From: Deltaproteobacteria bacterium RBG_13_43_22
GTDB lineage: Bacteria > Desulfobacterota > RBG-13-43-22
DNA length: 43,418 nucleotides
NCBI GenBank assembly: GCA_001797675.1
Contig: MGQB01000024.1
Coordinates: forward strand, 1-43,418
Direction: 5' to 3'
Part shown: one piece after another, positions 30,678-39,200 of the stretch
Numbering within the stretch: the stretch's first letter is position 1
Layout: the number at the start of each line of letters is the position of its first letter
Program-made: the position numbers and the translations under genes
The notes under the pieces: generated by a model
Database searches by the model: none
What the model was told of the DNA's origin: nothing
The model's input: only the letters and a program-made list of their open reading frames with translations

Positions 30678-30815
30678 AAATCCGAAACAGGAATTACCAA
30701 ATCCGAAACAAATTTATCATTTAAGTAATCAAGGCTCAAAACGTATTCGTCTTGGATTTTAGCCCTTTGGCTTTCTTTCGCGCTTCGGATTTCAGATTTG
30801 AAACCAAAATAGCAA
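30678..30815. repeat. Intergenic palindromic repeat, copy A
   Basis: AAATCCGAAACAGG and AAATCCGAAACAAATT (30679-30715) face an inverted CGCTTCGGATTTCAGATTT end (about 30781-30798). The words are the same as those in the larger palindrome at 36071-36193, so both seem to be members of one repeat family. No gene is visible. Confidence 0.5.
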
Positions 30816-30825
30816 ACAGGTCAGG

Positions 30826-31452
30826 TTAGTTTTTACTCGGCCGCCTCTTCACCCCGGCAGCCTCCACAAACGCAGCCAATTTTTCATAGGGGTAAGCCCC
30901 CACCAAAACACGGTCCCCTAAACAAAAGGTCGGGACTGCTTGAATTCCTTGTTGACGCGAGCGAGTCCAATCCAAATCCACCGCTTCTTTAAAGGCTCTC
31001 TTTTGCAGCACTTCCAGCGCCTCATCCCCTGAAAGTCCGATTGATCCAACTAAGGAAGTAAGCACAGAAATTTTCCCTATGTTGATGCCCTGGACAAAAT
31101 AGGCCCGAAAAACCGCCTGGTGAAATTCTTCTCCCTTGCCCTTGGATTCGGTCCACTTGCCCAACTCCTGGGCCAGTCGACTGTTGTAGGTCATTTTCCG
31201 GTCTCCAAAAGGCAGTCCTGCATCCTGGGCCGCTTGCTTCAGCCGGGCCATAACCTGAATAATATCCAGGCGGCCGGCAAAAAGCTGTTCTATCGACTGT
31301 CCGTCTTCAGGGGTTTCAGGATGAAGGGGAAAAGCAATCCAGTGGATATTGATTTCAAACTCCTTCCGCAATCGATCACTACGCCCGGTAATGAAATAGC
31401 ACCAGGGTCAAACGTAATCGGAAAAAATTTCAAGGATGGGGATATCAATCAT
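30826..31452 (-). CDS. FrnE/DsbA-family oxidoreductase, probable selenoprotein (UGA = Sec15)
   Basis: Reading through one TGA (31408-31410) gives 208 residues. They begin MIDIPILEIFSDYV-U-PWCY, against SDxxCPWCY in FrnE-type DsbA proteins, so the TGA falls exactly on the first active-site Cys and gives U15-P-W-C18. The rest is a normal DsbA fold: helical insert (about 60-150), the cis-Pro loop GIQAVPTFCLGDRVLVGAYP and a C-terminal helix. A stem-loop with G in the apical loop follows the TGA at the distance used by bacterial SECIS elements. AAGGA lies 6 nt before ATG 31452. Without Sec decoding the catalytic half would be lost. Confidence 0.85.
31376..31394 (-). promoter_or_regulatory. Candidate bacterial SECIS element
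   Basis: In the mRNA, UCAUUAC pairs with GUAGUGA (7 bp, one G-U) around loop CGGGC. The stem starts 13 nt and the loop 20 nt after the UGA, and the second loop base is G, all within what is known for bacterial SECIS elements. Confidence 0.6.
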
Positions 31453-31518
31453 GGGTTTCCTTGGCAATGAATTCTTTTTTGCAACCGGATAGCTGGTCTT
31501 CTTTTTAATAACCTCGTA

Positions 31519-33402
31519 TCAGGATATATCCTGGGTCAGCAGGATATCGGCCTTGATATGGTTCATCGTAACCACTTCGGACAGATACTTGTCCTTATCG
31601 ATCGGTTGATCACCCAAATAGGGATCCAGGTAATGGATGGTATGGTCTACCATCGTTCTATAGACAGCGTCATTGAAAAAATAGGAAGGGAAATCGACGA
31701 TGTAATTATTGAGGACTGCATGCAACTGCGGATTAGTATAATCCAGGAAATCATAGGTGTTGAACGTCACAATAATCTGCCCCTCGAAACTGCTCCATAA
31801 CCTTAAAAAAGCATTGAGATGGACGGCAGGAAGACTATTGATTTCTTTGAAGACAACGAGGTCGAAATAGGTGAAGTCTTTAATGTACCACTGATCGTTT
31901 GAAACGTTCCTGCAAGGCACCACACATAAGGTCTTTGAGCTAAGATCAAAGCTTTCCGAGCTTATCAGCTTGCCGAGTATAAAGTGCGCATAGGGGGGAT
32001 CCTCGTTTCGCAAGGCTATCCTTTTAACCTGGCCGCGGCTAAAATCCCTGAAAGACTTCACCAGATATTCGAAACGGATATCGTGCCCAAGATAGCTTTC
32101 AATATTGATCGTTCTCTCCGGTAACGACAGTTGTGAGAGGCCTCCCTTTACACTGAGATTCCTCAAGATGGTCCTCGTGTCATTGATGGATTGATCGAGA
32201 AACATATTGATCTTTCTCTCGTCCATGCCCCTGCTGGTCAATCTCTTGGAAAGGACAAAACCGCTTTCTCGGTCCTTGTCCAGAAGAAACAGAATGGCCA
32301 GAAAGGTCAGACAGGCCAAATAGGAAAAAATGAGCCCGTTTTTACTTAAGGATACTTTCAGATCTTCCGAAGGCGCATAGTCTGGATTAAGGGTATTGTG
32401 CGCCAAAACATAACCATTAAAGAGCTCCTTAAAGGCGTTAAGACCCTTTTCAAAGTAGATCTGATTTATCTGGAGCGGGTCCACCCCGAAGAAGGCCTTT
32501 TCGTACATCCGTGAAACTTCGGAGTACAGCCTGGACGGAGATTGGTAATAATTATCCAATATTCCGCTGCTTTCCTTAATCAAAATATCGACTCCGGCCG
32601 TTTCAAAGGCCAGGAGAGTACTGCCTTCCGGTTGAATGTCCTGCAATCCGAAAAATCGGCAAAGGTTCTTGAATACGACGGACTTCAGAATATTAAAGGT
32701 CTCATAATTTTCAAATATGGGCAAGGAAGTCTCGGACTGAAAAAACCTTTTATGCACATGGTCCCGAATAATCTCACGCACATTGGCGAGTCCAAGAATG
32801 GTGATTGCAAAATTGATGTCGATTTCTTCGGTCACTTCTCGGGCCTGTAATTCAACCGCCCTGGCGATCAATTCATCTTTACAGGATAACAGGATCTCCT
32901 TTCTCTTCTCTTCCTCCTTGCCTTTTTTCTCAGCTTTCTTTCCTGCTTCTTGTTGACGGCTGCTGATCTCTTCGATAAAGATCCCGATCTTGTGGATATC
33001 CGGATCCGGGCTTTCGACCTCCATGAGAAGATTGATCATGGCAATCAATCCTTCATCCTTCTTATATTGCAAAATGGCTTTTTCCGGAGAGACCTTCATC
33101 TGGGGCGGGGGAATCGTTTCTTTGATCCTTTTCATCCTTTTGCTTAAAAAGGCCTGGTTGCTCAGGGGGTTGGTCGATTGCAAACCGATAAAGACCGTGC
33201 CCTCCCAGCGAACCTCTGCTTCTATTTCCAGGGTGGCGACCGTGAATTTCACGGCCGGGTTTTCAACGGTGAAGCCGGGGGCTTTTTTTATCTTTAAGCC
33301 GTTTTTGCTGACCTCGACAATGTCCCCGATACCCTCAAGGGAAATCTCATTGATAAAATATCGATCATCTTTTCTTCGATTGAGGGGCTCTTCGGTTTCC
33401 AT
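31519..33402 (-). CDS. PilZ-domain protein with large uncharacterised C-terminal region
   Basis: 627 residues. The front (EEPLNRRKDDRYFINEISLE, then VEVSKNGLKIKKAPG and WEGTVFIGLQ) is a PilZ-like domain, which can bind cyclic di-GMP; the RRxxxR part is NRRKDDR. A Lys/Glu-rich helix follows (about 150-170). The stretch INFAITILGLANVREIIRDH resembles a segment of HDOD domains. The last 200 residues have strands like FDLVVFKEINSLPAVHLNAF and GQIIVTFNTYDFLD that recall a P-loop ATPase fold, but I find no Walker A. No membrane helix except a hydrophobic SYLACLTFLAILFLL. Function unknown; likely a signalling protein. Confidence 0.6.
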   Translation of the reverse strand: METEEPLNRRKDDRYFINEISLEGIGDIVEVSKNGLKIKKAPGFTVENPAVKFTVATLEIEAEVRWEGTVFIGLQSTNPLSNQAFLSKRMKRIKETIPPPQMKVSPEKAILQYKKDEGLIAMINLLMEVESPDPDIHKIGIFIEEISSRQQEAGKKAEKKGKEEEKRKEILLSCKDELIARAVELQAREVTEEIDINFAITILGLANVREIIRDHVHKRFFQSETSLPIFENYETFNILKSVVFKNLCRFFGLQDIQPEGSTLLAFETAGVDILIKESSGILDNYYQSPSRLYSEVSRMYEKAFFGVDPLQINQIYFEKGLNAFKELFNGYVLAHNTLNPDYAPSEDLKVSLSKNGLIFSYLACLTFLAILFLLDKDRESGFVLSKRLTSRGMDERKINMFLDQSINDTRTILRNLSVKGGLSQLSLPERTINIESYLGHDIRFEYLVKSFRDFSRGQVKRIALRNEDPPYAHFILGKLISSESFDLSSKTLCVVPCRNVSNDQWYIKDFTYFDLVVFKEINSLPAVHLNAFLRLWSSFEGQIIVTFNTYDFLDYTNPQLHAVLNNYIVDFPSYFFNDAVYRTMVDHTIHYLDPYLGDQPIDKDKYLSEVVTMNHIKADILLTQDIS

Positions 33403-33563
33403 GACCTTTGCCTCCCGTTTAAAAAAACCCGTCGAAGGAATGGTTACTTAATAAAAGGCCTCTGTCAAGAAAAAAACTTCCCCATCCGCTTGGAAGGACC
33501 CTCGGGTCAATCGGCGGGAAAAAAATAAAAGACAGCTCCTGGCGTCCCGATATTTTTCAGGGC

Positions 33564-34565
33564 CTACGCCGGAACAAACTCGGCCGGTCTGACCTCATCC
33601 AGGGTAATGGCTTCCGTAGGACAGGTCACCAGGCAGAGACCACAGCCCATACACTTCTCAGAGTTTATGGCTGCCGTGTCCCCTTCCCCCTCCATGCTGA
33701 TTGCCTCAAAATAACAGCGGTCCAGGCAGGTCTCACAGGCTGTACATTTTTCAAAATCAACTTTAGCCCGAAACCGGCTCGGTACGACGAATTTCCCCAG
33801 GCCGGTCCGGACCGAAGGCCAGTTCAGACAGCAGTCGCTGCAGCAGTTACAGATCACATGACCCAGGGTCCTTTTGTTGCCGGTGACGTGGACCAAACCC
33901 TCCTCTTCGCAAAGCTTCATCATCTTTAGGGCTTCCTCTTTTTCCAGCTTTCGACCTGTTCCCCTTTCTATCGAATAGTCGGCCGCTTTGTCGATCTGGA
34001 CGCAGACCTCCAGGGTCTTGCCGCAGGCACCATCTATAGCCCGACAGGAACAGGGGGTGACCGCCAGATTTCTGGCCTCGGCGATAATGCTCTTGACATC
34101 GTCAAAAGCCAAAATCTGGGTCTCGTTCTGGACGGTCACATTGACTGGGATCACCCGGATCACGGCCGAGGGCAGTATTTGCTCAAACTTCCGGCTGAAG
34201 GCATCGAATTCTTTGTCCATGAATCCCTTCCAGAGGTCCAGCATCTGCCGGGGGGCATTGACCATAACGGCCGTGGAATCATGCATCTGAAGCACCTGCC
34301 GGACCCGATAATATCGAGTGCCGTCCGCTTTTTTGGATTTAAAGAGCAGACCCTTTTTAAAAAGCGGATCGACCATCGCCTCGACCTCTTCCTCCTTCAG
34401 GCCGGTCTTTTGGGCGATTTCCTGGATGGTAGCCGGTGGCGCGGCAGCCAACAGAACCTTGGCTTCTTTTTCATCCGTTAAGGTTTCAAATATTCCGGGA
34501 ATGTATTTCGAATCCCCGGCCCCTACCGCTTCTGCCAGTTTTTGATACAATGTTTCTTCAGCCAT
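33564..34565 (-). CDS. Winged-helix/4Fe-4S ferredoxin protein
   Basis: 333 residues. The N-terminal 100 residues hold a winged helix (TIQEIAQKTGLKEEEVEAMV, then FKKGLLFKSKKADGTRYYRV). A Cys-rich middle follows with TPCSCRAIDGACGKTLEVC and HVICNCCSDCCLNW. The C-terminus is a 2[4Fe-4S] ferredoxin domain: CTACETCLDRCYF and CMGCGLCLVTCPT. This architecture is frequent in anaerobic Desulfobacterota and may couple redox state or a metabolite to regulation or electron transfer; no member I know has a proven role. SD AGGAGGGG precedes ATG 34565. Confidence 0.82.
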   Translation of the reverse strand: MAEETLYQKLAEAVGAGDSKYIPGIFETLTDEKEAKVLLAAAPPATIQEIAQKTGLKEEEVEAMVDPLFKKGLLFKSKKADGTRYYRVRQVLQMHDSTAVMVNAPRQMLDLWKGFMDKEFDAFSRKFEQILPSAVIRVIPVNVTVQNETQILAFDDVKSIIAEARNLAVTPCSCRAIDGACGKTLEVCVQIDKAADYSIERGTGRKLEKEEALKMMKLCEEEGLVHVTGNKRTLGHVICNCCSDCCLNWPSVRTGLGKFVVPSRFRAKVDFEKCTACETCLDRCYFEAISMEGEGDTAAINSEKCMGCGLCLVTCPTEAITLDEVRPAEFVPA

Positions 34566-35104
34566 TGGGTTACCCCTCCTTGTTTATGTTTATAAATTAC
34601 GTCGTTTCGGAATAATCTTGATGACCTCTTTCTAAATTTGCTTAAATTACTGGATCTATTTTAACCCAGTTCTTTCAAAAATGAAATGCTTTAAGACAAC
34701 CCGACTCCAATACCTACTGTTGAACAGGAATAGCGAGCGCATTCCCCGCAGCTTGCTGCGTGGGTTAGCGAGCGAACTACAACAAATAAACCCTTTCCTT
34801 GCCTGGAAGATTCCCTGCACCTTGGTGCAGGGAGCTTCAATAGACTGAATGAAAGAAATCCATTGTTGAAAATACCTTCACCTATTTAATAATATTTAAT
34901 AATAGTTTTTTCTTTCAATAAAACTCTATCACCTCCATTCCTCAAGATCAATGGGGTTTTTTGTTTTTTTGAAAATGGATTTAATTAGGTTTTTAGGTTT
35001 CAACTTTCAAATTGACAAGGCATAAGGTAGTGGAGTACATTTTGGCAATATTAAATTATGGTTAAACTATTTCAAAGGATCAGGGAACTTAAAGGCGGGA
35101 CAAT
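34566..35104. other. Gene-free 540-bp spacer with hairpin repeats
   Basis: No gene is visible. It has a perfect hairpin TCCCTGCACC-TT-GGTGCAGGGA (34812-34833), a related imperfect one CCCCGCAGC-TT-GCTGCGTGGG (about 34743-34765), and a repeated AGCGAGCG word on both sides of the latter (34733 and 34768). The two hairpins share layout and look like members of a short intergenic repeat family. Promoters for the flanking divergent genes should lie here, but I see no clear consensus. Confidence 0.5.
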
Positions 35105-36028
35105 ATGAAGACCATTTTTGGACCGGTCCCCTCCCGCCGGTTGGGATTTTCTTTGGGGGTGGATATCATCCCTTATAAAACCTGCTCTTTTGACTGCATT
35201 TATTGCGAACTGGGGAAAACCGACTCCAAAACCATTGAACCCGTTGAAGTGATACACCCGGAGACCGTCCTAACGGAATTGGAACGGGTCTTGTCGGCTT
35301 CCCCCTTGACTCTGGATTTTGTCACGGTTTCGGGTTCCGGGGAGCCGACTTTGCATCCCCTGCTGGGCGTGATCATCCAAGAGATCAAAAAAATGGTGTC
35401 GGTGCCCGTCGCCCTGCTCACCAACGGCTCCCTGCTGTTTAAAGATGAAGTCCTGGAAAGGGTTCAGGCCGCCGATGTGGTCCTCCCCTCCCTGGATGCC
35501 CCGGACCGGGATGTTTTTCAAACCGTCAATCGTCCTCATCCGTCTTTGACCTTTGATCAGCTGATTGACGGTTTGATTAAGCTGGGAAAATCCAAAGGTC
35601 CCCGGATCTGGCTGGAAGTGCTGCTTCTCCGGGGGATCAACGATACCCCGAAACAGATTGAAACGTTTGGTCAATATATAAAAAAAATAAATCCGGAAAA
35701 AATACACCTGAATACCGTAATTCGTCCGCCGGTCGAAAATTACGCCGCCCCTTTATCGGATGAGCGAATGAATGAGATCCAAAAGAACTGGGGACCTCGG
35801 GCTGAAATCATTTCCGTCCCGGCCCAGGACAAGGTTCAGTCGAAAAGTGGACTGCAGGAATCCAAGATTTGTGACCTGGTGGCCCGCCGGCCCTGTACGG
35901 CCGAGGATATTGCCCAATGTCTGGGTCTTTCAATAGAAGAAACGGTTCCTCTCATAAACCGGCTGATTCAGGCAAAAAAAATTACCCATGAGTTATTTAA
36001 TCGACAAGGATTTTACCGGGGGATATAA
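35105..36028 (+). CDS. Radical SAM protein (COG0731 type)
   Basis: 307 residues. The opening MKTIFGPVPSRRLGFSLGVD and the cluster motif CSFDCIYC (Cys27, Cys31, Cys34) define the radical SAM group COG0731; VSGSGEPTLH is the GxGEPT SAM-binding segment and SLDAPDRDVFQTVNRPHPSL the later substrate part. The C-terminal 60 residues look like a winged helix (RPCTAEDIAQCLGLSIEETV). Its reaction is not established; relatives are annotated only as Fe-S oxidoreductases. SD AAAGGCGGG precedes ATG 35105. It is followed by a repeat and probably transcribed alone. Confidence 0.87.
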   Translation: MKTIFGPVPSRRLGFSLGVDIIPYKTCSFDCIYCELGKTDSKTIEPVEVIHPETVLTELERVLSASPLTLDFVTVSGSGEPTLHPLLGVIIQEIKKMVSVPVALLTNGSLLFKDEVLERVQAADVVLPSLDAPDRDVFQTVNRPHPSLTFDQLIDGLIKLGKSKGPRIWLEVLLLRGINDTPKQIETFGQYIKKINPEKIHLNTVIRPPVENYAAPLSDERMNEIQKNWGPRAEIISVPAQDKVQSKSGLQESKICDLVARRPCTAEDIAQCLGLSIEETVPLINRLIQAKKITHELFNRQGFYRGI

Positions 36029-36070
36029 GTCAAGAAAACAAAAAACCGGGATATTTTAATAACAAATTCG

Positions 36071-36193
36071 AAATCCGAAATTCGAAGCACGAAACAAATT
36101 CAAATGACCAAAATCGGGGAATGAAGACCTTTGGAAGTTTGGGTATTTGAATTTTGGATTTGTTTCGGATTTTGTGCTTCGAATTTCCGATTT
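36071..36193. repeat. Intergenic palindromic repeat, copy B
   Basis: Arms AAATCCGAAATTCGAAGCAC (36071-36090) and GTGCTTCGAATTTCCGATTT (36174-36193) are inverted copies with one mismatch. Further inner segments (GAAACAAATTCAAAT against ATTTGAATTTTGGATTTGTTTC) also pair. It shares words with 30678-30815. Possibly a MITE-like dispersed element. The whole gap 36029-36285 has no gene. Confidence 0.65.
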
Positions 36194-36285
36194 AAGAAAT
36201 ATTAATGTTTTACCGGCATTAAAAACTTTTTGATTTAGCCTTTTGGGAAAAGGCGCCCATTGGTACTTGATTTTGGAGGAAATGA

Positions 36286-39200
36286 ATGAGGGTATTACAT
36301 TTGGGAATGGATATCGGCTCGGTCAGCGTCAACACCGTTATCTTAAACAGTCACGGAGAAATCCTCAGAGACGACTATCGCCGCACCAAGGGTCAACCCC
36401 TGGAAACCGCTTTTACCGTTTTTAATGAGTTCCTTCAGGAATTCCCATTGGAACAAATCCGCTCCATTGCCCTGACCGGTACGGCCGGAAAAATAGTAGC
36501 CGACCTGCTCAAGATCCCTTTTGTCAACGAGATCATAGCCCAGGCCCGGGCCATTGACCGGTACCATCCAAACGTCCGAACCATTATAGAAATGGGCGGG
36601 GAAGATTCCAAACTGATCCTGCTTTCGGCCGAAGAGGGGGGTCATCTGGTGATCCAAGATTTTGCCATGAACACCCTTTGCGCCGCCGGAACCGGGTCAT
36701 TTCTGGACCAGCAGGCCCACCGCCTGGGATTGACCATCGAAGAGTTCAGTCAATTATCCTTAAAGTCCGAGACGCCTCCCCGGATTGCCGGCCGCTGTAC
36801 CGTCTTTGCCAAAACAGACATGATTCACCTCCAGCAGGAGGCCACCCCGGATTATGACATCATCGCCGGCCTCTGTTTCGCCGTGGCCCGAAACCTGAAA
36901 AGTAATATTGCCAAAGGCAAGAATATCGTCAAACCCGTTTCCTTCCAAGGCGGGGTAGCTGCCAATCAGGGGGTACGGCGGGCCTTTTCCGAGGTATTGG
37001 AACTTAAGGAAGGGGAACTGGTCATCCCGGAACACTTTTTTTCCATGGGGGCCATCGGGGCGTCTTTGATTGTTCAGGAAGACCCGGCGGCCCTCAATCA
37101 ATTCCAAGGATTGAAACCCTTAAAAGATTATTTAAGAACGGAGTCCACAGAAGCAAAACGACTGGATGCTTTATCCCTGAGAGACGACTACATTCAACCT
37201 TTTTTCACCGGTCAGGCACCGGTTCCGGCCCCGGGAGAAAAAATCGAGGCCTACCTGGGGGTGGATGTAGGGTCGATCAGCACCAACGTGGTGGTGATCG
37301 ACCAGGAAATGCGGGTCTTATCCGAACAATACCTGATGACCGCCGGCAGGCCTCTGGAGGCCATCCGACAAGGACTAGCTGCGGCCGGAAAAGAAGTGGG
37401 CCACCGGGTGATCATCAAGGGGGCGGCCACAACCGGTTCCGGCCGTTACTTGACCGGGGATTTTATCGGCGCCGATATCGTCCGTAATGAGATTACGGCC
37501 CAGGCCACGGCGGCTGCGGCCATCGATCCTCTCGTCGATACGATCTTTGAAATCGGCGGACAGGATTCCAAGTATATCAGTCTGGAAAACGGGGCCATTG
37601 TGGATTTTATGATGAACAAGGTCTGTGCCGCCGGAACCGGTTCTTTTTTAGAGGAACAGGCCGATAAACTGGGCATCTCGATCAAAGGGGAGTTCGGAGC
37701 CCTGGCCCTGGAATCGGAAAGCCCGGTCCGTTTGGGAGAACGCTGTACGGTCTTTATGGAATCCGATCTGGTTCACCACCAGCAGAAAGGACTGGACAAG
37801 AAGGACCTGGTGGCCGGGCTGAGTTATTCGATCGTTGAAAACTATCTCAATAAAGTCGTGGAAGACCGCCGGGTCGGCAAACGGATCTTTTATCAGGGGG
37901 CCACGGCCTTCAACAAAGGGATTGTGGCTGCCTTTGAAAAGATAGTCGGAAAACCGATCACCGTGCCGGAGCATAATGATGTGACCGGGGCCATTGGTGT
38001 GGCCATTTTGGCCATGCGGGAGCGGACCTGGGAAACCAGCCGGTTTAAGGGGTTTGACCTGGCCCGGGTTCAATATGAAATTTCCTCTTTTGAGTGCAAA
38101 GGTTGTCCCAATCAATGTGAAGTCAAGAAAGTCAGTATTGAAGGAGAGAAGCCCCTTTTCTACGGCAGCCGCTGCGACAAGTATGACCTGGACACCAAAA
38201 AGAACATTAACCTTTCCATGCCCGACCTCTTTGCCGAACGGGAGGCCCTAATGGAAGGTCGTCCTGAAGATTTGAACCCCGGTGGAAAACGGGGGAAAAT
38301 CGGTATCCCCAGAACCATGTTTTTCAGGGAGCTCTTGCCTTTTTTCCGCACCTTTTTTGCCGGCTTGGGGTTTGAAGTGGTCATCTCCGGGGTAACCAAT
38401 AAATCGGTCATCCACCAGGGCGTGGAAAGCATGGCTGCGGAGACCTGTCTGCCCATCAAAGTGGCCAATGGTCATATCCTGGACCTGATCCAACAGGGTG
38501 TGGATCGTATCTTTTTACCCAGTATTGTCGATCTGAAATCCAACAACCCGGACTACCAACTGGGAGTGGTCTGCCCCTATGCCCAGACCCTGTCCTATAC
38601 GGTTCATTCGTCCATCAACTTCAAGGACAAGGGGGTCCAGGTTATTTCACCGGTCCTTTATTTCGGAAGGGGGGAAAAGACCTTGAAAAAAGGATTGATG
38701 ACCCTGTCCCGTTCTCTGGGGATCAACCCCTTTCTTATCTCCGGGGCCATGAAAAAAGCCCTGGCCGCCCAGGAAACCTTTTACCAAAAACTGCTTCAAC
38801 GGGGCGAGGAGGTCCTGTCCGCTTTAGGACCGGAGGATATCGCCATGATGGTCGTCAGCCGTCCTTATAACGGTTTTGATCCCGGCATCAACCTGAATAT
38901 TCCCAAAAAACTTCGCGACCTCGGGATCCTGGCCGTCCCCATGGATTTTTTTCCCCTGGATCAGAAAAGCGAGACCGAGGAATCCAAATACCACTACTGG
39001 CGCTTCGGCCAAAAAATTTTAGGGGCCGCAGAAATCCTGAGGAACAACCCGAGATTGTACGGCATCTATATAACCAACTTCAGTTGCGGCCCCGACTCTT
39101 TTATCCTCCATTTCTTCCGGGACGTTTTAAAGGGGAAACCCTATCTGGAAATCGAAATCGACGAACACAGCGCCGATGCCGGTGTGGTAACCCGGTTGGA

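Noticed and set aside
31408..31410. Reading the in-frame TGA of the FrnE gene as a disabling mutation
   Set aside because: It hits precisely the active-site Cys of the conserved motif, there is no other lesion, and a SECIS-like hairpin follows; selenocysteine explains it better, though genome-level proof is lacking.
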